Assembly: GCF_027942865.1 (NCBI RefSeq)
Contig: NC_134511.1
Span: 2,030,567-2,094,566 of the forward strand
From: Odontesthes bonariensis
Lineage: Eukaryota; Chordata; Actinopteri; Atheriniformes; Atherinopsidae
Reading direction: 5' to 3'
Length of the DNA: 64,000 nucleotides
Position 1 is the first letter of the stretch, and every line of letters starts with the position of its first letter. Shown piece by piece: positions 12,201 to 22,949 of this stretch. The position numbers and the translations under genes were made by a program. The notes under the pieces were generated by a model. It was not told the DNA's origin, searched no databases, and saw only the letters and a program-made list of their open reading frames with translations.

Positions 12201-15200
12201 TTTGATTTACTTTGTCCAGATAATGTAGGGAGTGGGTTAGTCTGGGTTTCCTCCAATTTTCTCCTAAGAGGGTCCTTTGTTTGTTCAGCTTAGTTAGCAC
12301 TAAGTTGTTAATGCATCCCTCATAAGTTTATGGTGCAGGTCTGTGCCAAATACAAAAGTTTCAGTTTGTATTAATTCCACATTTGAGTTCGCTACAATGT
12401 ACTTTGTGTTTGGTCTCATTTGTTCTTTGTTCAGCAGATGTTGGTGTGCAGGAGGTTTTAGATGAACATAAGAGGAGTCTGAGGAGGAGATGTGAACATG
12501 TGACTGAAGGAAGTGATGGAGCAGGAGGTGGAACCCTCCTCAGCAGGATCTACACTGAGCTCTACATCACAGAGGGACAGAGTGAAGAGGTTAATACCCA
12601 ACATGAGGTGAGGCAGCTGGAGACGGCTTCCAAGATCCGCCATGACTCTCCAATCAGGTGCCAGGACATCTTTAAAGCCTTAGCTGAGCAGCAGGGGGCC
12701 ATCAGAGTGGTTCTGACCAACGGCGTCGCTGGTGTTGGAAAAACCTTCTCAGTGCTGAAGTTCACTCTGGACTGGGCCGAGGGCCTGGAGAACCAGGATG
12801 TCAGTGTGGTGATTCTGCTTTCCTTCAGGGAGCTGAACCTGCTCAGAGAGGAGCAGCACAGTCTCCTCACGCTGCTCCATGTTTTCCATCCAACGTTACA
12901 GCAGCTCCCAGCAGAGCAGCTGGCCGGCTGCACACTTCTGTTCATCCTGGACGGCCTGGATGAAAGCAGACTGTCTCTGGAGTTCAGCTGTCAGGTTGTG
13001 TCTGAGCTCACCCAGAAGTCATCAGTCAGCGTGCTGCTGACAAACCTCATCAGGGGGAACCTGCTTCCCTCGGCTCGCCTCTGGATAACCACACGGCCCG
13101 CAGCGGCCAATCAGATCCCTCTTAAATGTGTCGCCAGGGTAACAGAAGTACGAGGCTTCACCGATGCCCAGAAGGAGGAGTACTTCAGGAGGAGGTTCAG
13201 AGATGAAGAGCAGGCCAGCAGGATCAGCTCCCACATCCAGGCATCCAGGAGCCTCCACATCATGTGTGGAATCCCAGTCTTCTGCTGGATCACTGCTACA
13301 GTTCTGGAGCACATGTTGACCCCCGAGCAGAGAGCAGAGCTGCCCAAGACCACCACTGACATGTACTCGCACTTCCTGCTGGTTCAGACACAGAGGAAGA
13401 AGAACAAGTACCACCAGGGACCTGAGGCGGGTCCACAGGGGCTGACGGAGGCTGACGGGGACGTTCTCCTGAAGCTGGGGAGGCTGGCGTTGGAACATCT
13501 GGAGAAAGGAAACATCATGTTCTACCAGGAAGACCTGGAGCAGTGTGGCCTGGATGTCCCAGAGGCATCGCTGTATTCAGGAGTTTGTACAGAGATCTTC
13601 AAAAGAGAGTGTGGGATCTTCCAGAAACCAGTTTACTGCTTTGTTCATCTGAGTGTTCAGGAGTTTCTGGCTGCAGTCTACATGATGCACTGCTACACCA
13701 GCAGGAAGGAGGAGGTGCTGAGGAGCTTCCTGGGAGAAAAATACAGTTACTCATCTCTGGATGACTTCCTGAAGAGAGTCATGAAGAAATCCTTTCACAG
13801 TAAAAATGGCCACCTGGACCTGTTTGTCCGCTTCCTTCATGGCCTCTCTGTGGAGTCCAACCAGAGACTCTTAGCAGGCCTGCTGGGTCGGACACAGAAC
13901 AGTCCAGAAACCATCCAGAGAGTCATCAACAACCTGAAGGAGATGAACGTGTTTAACATTTCTCCTGACAGAAGCATCAACATCTTCCACTGTCTGATGG
14001 AGATGAACGACCTCTCAGTTCATCAGGAGATCCAAGAGTTCCTGAAGTCAGAGAACAGATCAGAGGAGAAACTCTCTGAGATCCACTGCTCAGCTCTGGC
14101 CTACATGCTGCAGATGTCAGAGGAGGTTCTGGAGGAGTTGGACCTGCAGGAGTACAACACAACAGCTGGGGGGCGAAGGAGGCTGATTCCAGCTGTGAGG
14201 AACTGCAGAAAGGCTGGGTGAGTTGATGTGTTCATTGACTTCATGAGTCAGTGTAGATTAGTAGTTTAGTTCCCTAAAAGCCGTTTCTGCACATGAACAG
14301 CAGAGATGTTCTGGAGAACCTGCAGACAGGTTCATCTGGACCTTTCCCACAGTTTCTGCTCACATGTGCTTCACAGCAGCAGACCTACTGTTGGAGACAG
14401 GAAGCCAGCATTAACCTGCTGTTTCCACTGTTTCCCATGTGGGCCGGCTTTATGCCCACATGGCCGGTCCCCAACACAACCAGAAGCTAAGAAATCTGCC
14501 CAGCACATAAAGAGTGTTTCCATGGCAACCTGACTCACAGGAGAGCATCTTGGACAGATTGGGCCAGTTCCCAGCTCACTGGAAATGATGCAACAGAAAT
14601 CTGTGGGAATATGTTTAAAGTTTTACTGAACTGGATCATTAAGAGCATTTGTCAGAATAAAAGTTTTTGTTGGTAAAATTGTGATGGTTGGATCAGCAGA
14701 AGGTTTTATAGGTGAGCGGCCTCAGTCGGGTCGTTTCATTGTTGGCTGTTGGAGGGATTGATTGTGAAAGCTTTGGCTCAACAGTCTCTGCCGTCATATC
14801 TTTTACTTCATAATGTGCCGCACATTTTCAATGGGAGACAGGTGTGGACTGCAGGCGGGCCAGTTTAGTTCCTGCACTCTGCTCCTATGAAGCCACGCTG
14901 CTGGCACACCTGCAGAATGTGGCCTGGCATCGTCTTGCTGAAATAAGCAGGACGTCCCTTAAAAAGCCGTGTTGCTCCTGTTTGGAGCTTTCAGCATTAA
15001 TGGCGCCCTCACAGACGTGCAGGTTACCCACGCCATGGGCACCAACACAGCCCCACACCATCACAGATGCTGGCTTTGGAACTTTGCTCTGATAACAATC
15101 TGGATGCTCCTTTTCCTCTTTAGCCCGGAGGACACCACGTCCAGGATTTCCACAAACGCTTTGAAATGTGGACTCGGCACAGTACTGAATGCTAACAGCT

Positions 15201-17615
15201 TTTATAGCTGCAGATTAGAGATATTAAGACATCCATCTGCAGTGAAACGCAGACGCCATCATCTGAGAATATGGCGTGAACTGTGGCCTTTGCACAGAAT
15301 GTAAATATACGAGGGGAAAGCTCAAAGCGTACCGCCTGCAGTGTTGGAGCTGATGTCTCCGGAGACATAATGATGTTGCTCTGTGGCAGCTTTCAGAGCC
15401 CTGGAGAAGCTAACTGGTGCTTAGAAGCTTCTTAGAGTGGATTCTTCCTGTATATGGGTGTGAACAGTCCCAGCTGACAGTGGTTAGCAAAGAGATCGTC
15501 TTTCAGCTGTAAATGTTCACTAAGCTGAACTTTTTATAAAGATTCTGGAGTCATATGAAAGATGTAAGAATGTAAAAAGGGTTTTCTGAACAAAACGTCC
15601 TTAATCTGACTTTGGGATCAGATCAAACATGTTTTCAGTCTGAATGTGACACCACATTTCCTTCTTTATCTGCAGATTAGAGAAAATAATGAAGAAAAGT
15701 CCGTTTAAAGGAGCTCAGGTCTGAGAGACTGAAGAGATTAATGATGTCGTGTTAAACACAGGAAGATGAGATCAATCACAGATGTGAAGAACAGATGTTC
15801 ATCAGAGGACATTACATTCACATCGCTGTTTAGTTAGAATATGAGTTCAGTTGGTGTTTATAGTGCAGATTGTCTGATTTTAGTAGAACTGACTTTACGT
15901 TTTCTCTCATCACAGACTTGTTGGTTATAATCTCTCAGAGACTGACTGTGAAGTTGTGGCCTCTGCTTTAAAGTCCAACCCCTCCCATCTGAAACACCTG
16001 GACCTGAGTCACAGCCAGCTGTCGGATCCAGCAGTGAAACATCTGTCTGCTGGCCTGGAAAGTCCAAACTGCAGACTGGAGGCTCTGAGGTCAGTTCACT
16101 GCAGCTCTTTTACTTCTTCTGTTTTAGTTGAAATGATTTAGTGATGTGTGGAAATATCCAAACATTCAGTGTTTCCACATGTCTGAATGAATCCTCCCTT
16201 CCATCCTTTTCTCCTGCCAAAGCAATTCTTTCCTCACTTTCACACACTGAAGCAGAGCTGTTCCTTAGAAAAATCATCCTGGTAAAAAACGTTTTTCTTC
16301 AGTCATAAAAGGAGAGAAAACACTTTAGATCAGAGGTAAACATGGAGCAGCTGAAATGTAGCTTTGACTCACCTTTCTGGTCCATCTGAGAGATGTTTGA
16401 TCAGTAAAGTTTGGAAAGCTGGATGCAGATTAAACTGCAACAAACTGACAGATCTGCTGCTGCTGCTCATTTGAACAGGACAAACGTGCAGAGTTCAGTC
16501 ACTTTAACTCCAACGACTCAGTCTGCTTTGGGCTTTAGCCTCCACCCAGTAATTAGTGACAGACTGGAGGAAATGGCAGAGCGCTGACTCTGCACTTTAT
16601 TTTAAACATGACGGAGGAAAAATCACCAAAGTTGAGAGGATCACATGCTAAAAGAATCCATCACAAAGTGCAGAAACCAGAGAGGAATTCAGAATTACAC
16701 CACAGAAGAAGAACATGCTGCACACACTCATCTCAGGACTTATTTCCCTTGCTGCTCCTTCCAAATGTTCATTCTTGCTTTACTAGTGGTTTAAATAATG
16801 TGGTAAAATAATTTAATCCTTTCCAAAGATGAGCACTAGTGGCAGAGCCGGATCCAAATATGATATTTGGAAAGGCACATATAGCTGATTAAAGTCAGTT
16901 TCAGCCTGCATCCTGTTGGCTTCAGCTCACATGTTTTATTCTTTCTTCAGATTGTATGGCTGCAGGTTGTCAGAGATCAGCTGTGCTTCTGTGGTCTCAG
17001 CTCTGAAGTCCAACCCCTCCCATCTGACAGAACTGGACCTGAGTTGGAACACCATCAGAGACTCTGCAGTGAAGGAGCTGAGCAGCTTTCTGCAGAGTCC
17101 ACACTGTGGACTGAAGACTCTGAGGTCAGACACCATGTTTTAGTTGTGTGTTCAGATTAATATGATGTGGAAGTTGTGCTGGTCTTCATGGTAAAGTCTG
17201 TGTTCTTCTTCTGGGCTTTAGTTGATGAAATGATGATCTATTGAATCATGTTTTATTCTTTCTTCAGATTGAGGGACTGCAGGTTGTCAGAGATCAGGTG
17301 TGCTTCTCTGGCTTCAGCTCTGAAGTCCAACCCCTCCTCCCAGCTGACAGAACTGGACCTGAGCAGGAACAACCTGAAGGAATCAGCAGTGAAGCAGCTG
17401 TCTGAGCTTGTGGAGAGTCCACACAGCAAACTGCAGACTCTGAGGTCAGTAGAGGGTCGGAGGTCCATGCAGCTCTCAGCAGTATTTTATCAGACTTTAT
17501 TTATTATTTATTCTATTTATTAAAGCTGATGGCAGCTGAGGAAGAGAGGCTCTGGAAACACTCATTTATCTCCTCTCTTCTTTCTTCTTCTCTCTACAGA
17601 TGGGAGTTATGGTGA
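6180..17615 (+). CDS. NLRC3-like NLR protein with RING finger (NLR gene 1), spliced
   Basis: Assembled coding exons: 6180-6262, 7243-7362, 8622-8741, 9418-9638, 12438-14217, 15916-16089, 16951-17124, 17268-17444 and 17600-17615. All junctions have AG acceptors and GT donors with matching phases, giving 954 residues. Order: N-terminal linker exons, a C3HC4 RING (about residues 122-168), FISNA and NACHT (Walker A GVAGVGKT about 277-284; Walker B FILDGLDE about 350-357), helical domains with the [11 protein letters not shown] motif, then three LRR exons of 58-59 codons. No C-terminal B30.2 exon is seen, although many fish NLRs of this class have one. The family is cytosolic and regulates or senses inflammatory signalling; a RING would give ubiquitin ligase activity. 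Start chosen: the ATG 20 bases into an exon with acceptor at 6160. Exact function of this member is unknown. Confidence 0.8.
7243..7362 (+). CDS. NLR gene 1 40-codon N-terminal exon, copy 1
   Basis: A symmetric 120-base exon (phase 2 in and out) following TTTGCAG and ending at a GTAAGA donor. It encodes [17 protein letters not shown]... and ends DEAGPSGTK. Serine-, aspartate- and proline-rich linkers like this are typical N-terminal exons of fish NLRC3-like genes. Being symmetric it can be gained, lost or skipped without changing frame. Confidence 0.75.
7460..7798 (+). mobile_element. SINE or LINE 3'-end element with GGAT tail
   Basis: The text matches a very common fish repeat: a B-box-like GGTTCAACTCCC, the segment GGGTTCTCTCCGGGTACTCC, GCCCTGTGATGGACTGGC, GGGCTCCAGCCCCCC, ending in (ATGG)n at about 7779-7792. 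It lies between the two copies of the 40-codon exon. Confidence 0.7.
7870..8580 (-). mobile_element. 5'-truncated L2/CR1-type LINE, end of reverse transcriptase ORF
   Basis: Read on -, the frame from about 8630 to 8053 has the conserved ORF2 C-terminus: [31 protein letters not shown], then [18 protein letters not shown] and a final [10 protein letters not shown]. Below 8050 lies the 3' UTR ending near 7870. The coding part contains a 20-bp tandem repeat (8221-8370) that keeps the frame open. The element sits in an NLR gene 1 intron and is not functional. Confidence 0.75.
8221..8370. repeat. 20-bp minisatellite inside the LINE reading frame
   Basis: About seven and a half copies of a unit read on + as CCCTCCCTGGGGCAGTAGAC, with minor variants (GTAG to GCAG, GGGG to TGAG). 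Twenty is not a multiple of three, yet the LINE frame on - stays open through it. Confidence 0.95.
8622..8741 (+). CDS. NLR gene 1 40-codon N-terminal exon, copy 2
   Basis: A tandem duplicate of the exon at 7243-7362, same length, phase and splice sites, including flanking intron (about 8590-8780 matches 7210-7400). It differs at a few codons: LMSDMS becomes MKSDRS, and PPN becomes PPD. The SINE and LINE lie between the two copies. Confidence 0.75.
9418..9638 (+). CDS. NLR gene 1 RING finger exon
   Basis: The exon follows GTTGACAG and ends at GTCAGA (phase 2 to phase 1). It encodes a C3HC4 RING: CALC, then [12 protein letters not shown], then CPRC. This is the N-terminal zinc-finger exon of one class of fish NLRC3-like genes; the family role is E2 binding and ubiquitin transfer. 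An in-frame 33-base duplication repeats SYWDQSA within the loop before the last CPRC pair, making the loop about 11 residues longer than usual. Confidence 0.85.
9640..12437 (+). other. Intron between RING and NACHT exons of NLR gene 1
   Basis: No coding feature is supported. It holds a TA microsatellite (about 10375-10404), a CGATACACGATATTCAGCC minisatellite (10600-11457) and DNA-transposon-like sequence around it. From about 11520 to 12430 nothing specific is recognised. Confidence 0.6.
10600..11457. repeat. CGATAC-rich minisatellite (21/26-bp units)
   Basis: Two unit types alternate: CGATACACGATATTCAGCC plus AA or TA (21 bases), and a 26-base version with an extra CGATA. They form higher-order blocks over about 850 bases. 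The start (GGGCTGTAGCGATACGC near 10588) resembles the end of a hAT-type element, so the array probably expanded from a transposon terminus. Confidence 0.9.
12438..14217 (+). CDS. NLR gene 1 FISNA-NACHT exon
   Basis: One 1780-base exon. The acceptor TTCAGCAG at 12437 restores the split aspartate codon with the RING exon; the donor GTGAGT at 14218 leaves phase 2. Content: fish NLR linker ([20 protein letters not shown]), FISNA part ([11 protein letters not shown]), Walker A GVAGVGKT, Walker [12 protein letters not shown], sensor-like [12 protein letters not shown], and helical domains with [15 protein letters not shown]. No stop or frameshift is present, so the exon looks intact. Confidence 0.92.
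14740..15350 (-). mobile_element. Tc1/mariner transposase relic in NLR gene 1 intron
   Basis: On -, pieces of a Tc1-like DDE transposase are legible in shifted frames: [28 protein letters not shown], and SPHLSPIEN carrying the last acidic residue. The same relic with the same frame damage lies at 42880-43490 in the paralogue, so insertion predates the gene duplication. Ends are approximate. Confidence 0.75.
15916..16089 (+). CDS. NLR gene 1 LRR exon 1
   Basis: A 174-base LRR exon after TCATCACAG, donor GTCAGT. It encodes [20 protein letters not shown] and ends [11 protein letters not shown], the usual ribonuclease-inhibitor-type repeat of fish NLRs (58 codons). Confidence 0.88.
16951..17124 (+). 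CDS. NLR gene 1 LRR exon 2
   Basis: A 174-base exon after CTTTCTTCAG, donor GTCAGA. It encodes [20 protein letters not shown] and ends [10 protein letters not shown]. Same phase as LRR exon 1, so repeats can be added or lost as units. Confidence 0.88.
17268..17444 (+). CDS. NLR gene 1 LRR exon 3
   Basis: A 177-base exon after CTTTCTTCAG, donor GTCAGT. It encodes [20 protein letters not shown] and ends [10 protein letters not shown]; one codon longer than the other LRR exons because of the extra SQ. Confidence 0.88.
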
Positions 17616-17713
17616 TGAACAGGACGATGTGAGCAGAGAGGATGATCTGTGTCCTGATGATCCACAGGATGAAGCAGCAGCAGCTGGTGTGCAGAGAGAC
17701 TCTGACTGCACCC

Positions 17714-17748
<35 letters not shown>

Positions 17749-18240
17749 TGTTTGTATTCTGTGTTTTTCTTCCTTTGGAATAACCATGTTAAAGTTGGGT
17801 TAGAAATGATCAGTAATGGAAACGATCCTTAAACCTTCAGTTCCATCTGAACTTAAAGAACAGCCACAGTCTAAAGTTTGACACCAGTTTTATTCTCTCG
17901 CCTTCATTTTCTGCCTTTAAAAACTGACTTTTAATCTTTTAATCTTTAACTCCATCAGTGGAAATGAGAAGCTGTCGGTGTGATTCAGTCAGAGACGACT
18001 GAGCTGATGGAAATGTGGGAACCTGAAAGGAACATTTGATTATTATTATTGTTACTGCCTCCCAAACAGTTGGGAAAGATGAAGAAAATAGTGATGTGGC
18101 CACACTTTTCTGTCCCGGCAGTCAGGAGGATGTGCCGGCTACTTCTGTGCCGAGTGAAAAGCTGGAGGGGTCGTAACAAAGAAGAGGAACAGACTGAAGC
18201 CCAACTCAGCTGAAATCATCTTGTTGTTAAATAAACATCT
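17600..18240 (+). CDS. NLR gene 1 last exon and 3' UTR
   Basis: The acceptor TCTCTACAG ends at 17599. The frame continues R-W-E-L-W and stops at TGA 17613-17615, so the protein ends right after the LRRs. The remainder is 3' UTR: an (ATG/GAT)n tract at about 17717-17748 and a poly(A) signal AATAAA at 18230-18235. The paralogue has the same arrangement. Confidence 0.7.
17717..17748. repeat. (GAT)n trinucleotide repeat in NLR gene 1 3' UTR
   Basis: About 11 GAT/ATG triplets. The orthologous tract in gene 2 (49948-49994) is about 16 triplets, a length difference that arose after duplication. Confidence 0.95.
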
Positions 18241-19476
18241 TTCAACCTTTCTATAAATCTTACTAAAGCATATCTCTATTACATACAGTATTTTATGATG
18301 GTACAATCACGTTATAACACAACCATATTATTAATGTCTCTAATTAAACAGTCAAACATTTAAAGATGCACATGGAACCTTTATTGTTCTGCAGAACAGT
18401 CTCTGTTTTATAACACCCGGCCCTTTAAATGCTGTGCTGAAGGGTGGCCAGCAGATGGCGCCATCATTAATTTGACCAAATGCTTTAAAACACTGAACCG
18501 TTTCAACACGATGGCTTCATGTTGGTTCAGTGGTTCAGAAAGCTTCGGTTTCTCCATCGCTGGCAAAGATTCACAGACCAGGACACAGACGGCCTTTATT
18601 TTACAGCAGATAAACAGGAAGGAGGACCTGCAGCAAGGACCACAGGCTGGGACCGGGACCTGGACTCAGGAAACAAACCATGTATGGAGGTGACTTCCAG
18701 CTGTTGCTCACATTCAGAAGATGTCAGACTGCTGTTTGTCCTTGTTTGTCCCTTTTTGTTGGAGCTGCAGGGACATCAGTGCTGCTCACTCTGCTGTGGA
18801 GCAGAAACCAAACAAAGATGCTGCTTTGCAGGGCCGTGCAGAGACCTTCGGAGGGGCAGGTGCTCAAAGTAAAAAGGGGGCACATGGAGCACCAATATGA
18901 AACACTCCTTATGTTTTTGCTTTAACGTCCTCTCCTTACGGGGCATCTCTGCAGAATGAAACATGATTGATAAACTATAATCTGATGCACATAAAACACA
19001 CAGTGACATTTCATACTTTTTCAGGACAAACTGTATAGCTACGAATTTGCTCCATGGTGCTGATTCATAATCTGCCCTTTATTATTCGTAGTGCTGATAA
19101 TAAAGTAAAAAATAATTAAATGATATATAAATCATGTATTTAAATGTATTTGTGCTTGACTATCCACTTTGCGCAAGAAAGCAAGGTTATAAAAGTTATG
19201 TATCTATGCATATTATATTTAATTTGTGCGTATACAAATGTTATAAACAAGTACTGATTTGTTTAAATGAGAGGTTGAGAAAATCACAATTCAGATTTTT
19301 CTAATTATTATCGTCATTGTTGTATTTATACTAATATAGTCCAAAATTATGTGAATAAGCATGTAGGCTACAGTGCATAGTTTTAGTGAAATAACCTCGG
19401 CCTCATTGCCTGTAGAAACATACATGTAGGAAAAACACTGCAACTCACTGACAGTAAGATCATTCATCTCTCTAAT
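18241..19476. repeat. 3' flank of NLR gene 1, shared with gene 2
   Basis: Nearly identical to about 50483-51712. It includes a transposon-end-like CAGGGCCGTGCAGAGACC at 18829. No coding exon is convincing: the open frames recur in both copies but have no domain. Confidence 0.7.
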
Positions 19477-19788
19477 GCACGAGTCAAAGTATCGATACTC
19501 ATGGTCAGATCTTACTCAACTACAAGTAAAAGTCATGTAGGTGAGTAAAAAAAATTTACTCAATTTAAAATACTGAAGAACTTCCTTTTAAAAATACTTA
19601 AGTATTCAAAAGTACAAAGTACGTTTTCTAATATCAGTACATTGCTGTATTGTTTTCTGAATGCTTTTACAGAACCATGTAACTCTGAAACCACTTAATG
19701 TAGACTTTTTGCACCACTCTGCTACAGAATAGCAACAGCACGGCAGCTCTGAGCTAACAGCACAACAGTACGCGTTCATTCATTCATT

Positions 19789-22289
19789 GGGCCTCATGCA
19801 AGAACATTTTCGTATTTTTATTCTAAATTTCTCTCACTTTTTTCGTAAGGTCTCGTGCGAACACGCCGCGTCAGATTCAACAAGCACTCTTAACTTCGGG
19901 AAAAGTGTGTAAATGACCTGCGTAAATGATGAATGCCACCTGTGCGTATTTAAGGGGCACGTGCACGAGGATAGTAGATTTGCATACTCCACGCCCAAAA
20001 TTATGCCATATCAGGCTGTGCTTCCTCGCTGCTGTGCCAGGAAGTGTTGAGTCATGAGAATGGCATCAAGGTGCAAAAAGAACAACTTTACGGGCTCTGA
20101 GACTGAAGTTCTGCTTTCAGAGATCCAGAAAGGAAAATCTATCATTTTAGCAGAGTCAGCAGTGGAATTACGGGATCTGCTAAAGCCAAGAAATGGGAAG
20201 CAATTACAAGTGCTGTTAATTCAATGTCACCTGTAGTTCGTAATGTCACCGGAAAAAAAATAAATTGTTTGATATGAAAATAGCTTTAAAAAAAAAAAAA
20301 GTCTCGCCTTGGCCAGGCGCTCGATGACTGCAACTAAAGCCGTGCAATCAGCTGTTGCCTCATCATGATGGCTCTTTGATGGGGTGGTCCATGAGGGGGG
20401 TCTTCTGGCACCTTCTGGTCTGCCTGGGCTGGTTCAGGTTGAGACCCTCGTTCATCCTTCTTAATTTGTACTTGTTGGACAGCGGTGTATGGGAATCTGA
20501 TGTACCATGGGTGATAAACTGATGAGAGCTTTGATGACCAAGGGGAGCGCACGACTCACAGAGGACTGGGACACCCCCGATCTGTCTCCAATCTCCCTCT
20601 GAAAGGTTCCAGTTGCCAAAAATACAAGGGTGGTGAGGACCTGGGCGTGTGGTGGAAATGGATTTGTGTTTTTCTGGAGTTGTGGCTCTAGCAAGCTGCA
20701 TATTTGCAGCAGCACAGTCCTTGGCAATCTTAATCGCGATGTCATCCATTCGTCTGTCTCCACACGGTCTCGGAACACACGCTCTCCTCCAATAGTCTGA
20801 CGCGCTAAGGCAGGGGTGGCCAACCCGCGGTTCCTGAGCCGCATGCGGCTCTTTGTCTGGTTTCAAGCGGCTCTTACGTTCATATCAACATTTGTGTTTG
20901 TGGGTTTTTTTTAATGTGCGTGTTCGCTTCGTTTGAGTTCAATACGGCAGCGGTCTCCAACCTTTTTTGCCTCATGGACCGGTTTAATGTCAGACAATAT
21001 TTTCACGGTGTGGCGGATAAATTCTACAAAATAAAACGATACGACCAACACAGACTCTGTGGTATTTAGTAAATAATAATAAACTTGAATCCACTGTGTA
21101 CTTGTATGTAACTTTATTAGCAGCGTCCTCCTGATATAACATCCTCTCTGCCTCCTAACGCTCTCTGGTCGCTATGGTAACGCTTCAACATGCCTTCAAA
21201 ATGCAGCTTTCTTTTTCTTGGGGGTCACAGCCTCTTCTTCTGTCTCCTCACTGGGAAGAAGCTTTCCAAACACGTCTGTTTTTGACTCATTTTGCTCGGT
21301 TCGTGGGTTTAATATCAGCGTTGATACGTCACGTGACCGAGACGAGAATTAAGAGTCAAGAACAGACGGATGTAAAGGAGAGAATCGGTCATTTTTCAAA
21401 AATAATGTGGCGCTTTGAGGTCACACAGTAAAAAATGCGGCTCTAAAGCCCTATTCGGACGGGACTAGTTTAATGGGGGGACCTGGGGTAAAGTAATAAT
21501 AACCGGGAAATCTAGTCCCGTCCGAACGCGCCATGTCAGTAAAGATAGCGGAGTATGTCGGTAAACTTTGCCGAGAATTCTACCTCCTGTGAAACGGTCC
21601 GGAGTATCTACCATAGGTAATACTAATCCCGTGCGAATGCGACCTTCGGTAATAAGTACGGAATATGTCGTCACATCCTTTTAAAGAGAGAAACAATTAG
21701 GTGTAAAATAGAAAATGACACTTAAGTTTCGTTGTGCAATCCCTTTTTTAAACTATACTTTACATTCAGGTAAAATAAGTATCCTGAGCAAAACTTTTGG
21801 TGAACAGTACTTTACATTAAGGTCAAAAATGAATAAATCTTCTGTTCTGTTATATTGTACAATACGTTTTAGTAATACTTATCATTCAGGTAAACAAACA
21901 AAAGGCTAAGGCATCCAAAAATGGCAAGTCAGCCGCTGGTTACGCTTCCCATTAACCTTGTTATATACAGAGTCAAATTAACCTTCAATTAGTGCATCAT
22001 TTAAGTCAAACAGAATAATGTCAGCATCATTCTGGGGTATAATGTATATATTTATTTATGTTTACTTCAAAGTAATGAAATATACAATCCATTAGTCAAG
22101 CAAACTTGATGTGAATAACAGCGGACTATTTTAGGAAACTCCTACGACAGGTCTGGATCACTCGTAAATTCTGTTCGTAGCTGAAAGAAAACGTAAAATA
22201 AGAAAACATTGGTGAATGTTCTCTTACATCACTCTTACGCACGATTTATGAACAAATCTGTGCGTACGAACGGTTCTTGCATGTAGCCC
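19789..22289 (-). mobile_element. PIF/Harbinger element with transposase relic, internally rearranged
   Basis: Inverted ends: GGGCCTCATGCAAGAAC at 19789 and GTTCTTGCATGTAGCCC ending 22289. On - at about 20844-20461 there is a Harbinger transposase N-terminal part (VLTTLVFLATGTFQREIGDR, then SGVSQSSVSRAL). Additional hAT-like ends lie inside (CAGGGGTGGCCAACCCGCGG at 20814 and CAGCGGTCTCCAACC at 20948), so other elements are nested. No clear 3-bp duplication can be read (ATT left, AAT right). Confidence 0.7.
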
Positions 22290-22291
22290 AA

Positions 22292-22363
22292 TGACTCTGA
22301 CGTGATTTGAACACACAACCTTCTGATCTGGAGTCAGACACGCTACCGTTGCGCCACAGAGTC
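22292..22363 (-). tRNA. tRNA-Trp (anticodon CCA)
   Basis: On - this is a 72-base cloverleaf. The acceptor stem GACTCTG pairs with CAGAGTC; A-box TGGCGCAACGG; anticodon arm CTGACTCCAGATCAG with CCA anticodon; B-box GGTTGTGTGTTCAAATC. It matches the typical eukaryotic tRNA-Trp pattern with compensated acceptor-stem changes. Its 3' end lies two bases from the Harbinger terminus, and no T-run terminator is seen close downstream, so it may be poorly terminated. Confidence 0.85.
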
Positions 22364-22945
22364 CCATGAAGAAGAATAAATCCCTTCTGAACGAGTCAGC
22401 TCAGCTCTATATCAGAGCCTCTGGTAGGAAACACTGCACATATTCTACAATACTCTACAGATTTCTGTTGGAAGACGAGGTCGGAAAGGGTTTTAAAGAC
22501 CAAAAAGTAGACATGTTCCATCGTTTCTCCTGTTTCACCCATTATAGTCGGTCTCTTTATGAAGGAAGTGGGAAGGAGAGCAGAGAACTCTTTAAAAATG
22601 TAGATAACGTCTGGGTCAAAATCAAAATCTCATGAAGAATTCAGCCTTCACTGAATGTATAAACTTTTTACGAGCAAAAACAAACTCTTTGAACTCTTTG
22701 AACTCGAGGGAGAAGACGAGGAAACACACAGATGTTAGAAAAAGATCTTAAACTAGATTTTTGTTAAATTCAGCTATAAAATCTGGAAAAACACCAAAGC
22801 ATTCCAACACGGTTCAGAGACACTATTGGACCAAAAAGGTGTTTTATGCAAAGGATAAAACTCCCAAACTGAAGCCAGTTCTTTACACAGTTGAGAGGAA
22901 CGCTGCTGAAGAGTCCTGATTGGACTGCTGTGTTTCTAAAAGTAG
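22364..22945. other. Spacer between tRNA-Trp and the 55-bp satellite
   Basis: AT-rich sequence with an 89-codon open frame on + (22366-22635) that has no recognisable domain. Just before the satellite, the text VSKSRMGGRALSYQAP (about 22932-22980) resembles the LINE frame from which the satellite arose. Confidence 0.4.
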
Positions 22946-22949
22946 AATG

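Noticed and set aside
12458..13498. Open frames on - opposite the NACHT exon (also 40692-41511)
   Set aside because: Shadows of the real + strand exon; no domains and no splice context.
17566..17832. Poly-histidine and poly-methionine frames, also at 49758-50063
   Set aside because: They are translations of the (GAT)n tract in the NLR 3' UTRs.
18472..19009. Frames of 73-117 codons conserved in both NLR flanks (also 50613-51258)
   Set aside because: Conservation is explained by the recent segmental duplication. Part of the sequence resembles a transposon end and no domain is seen.
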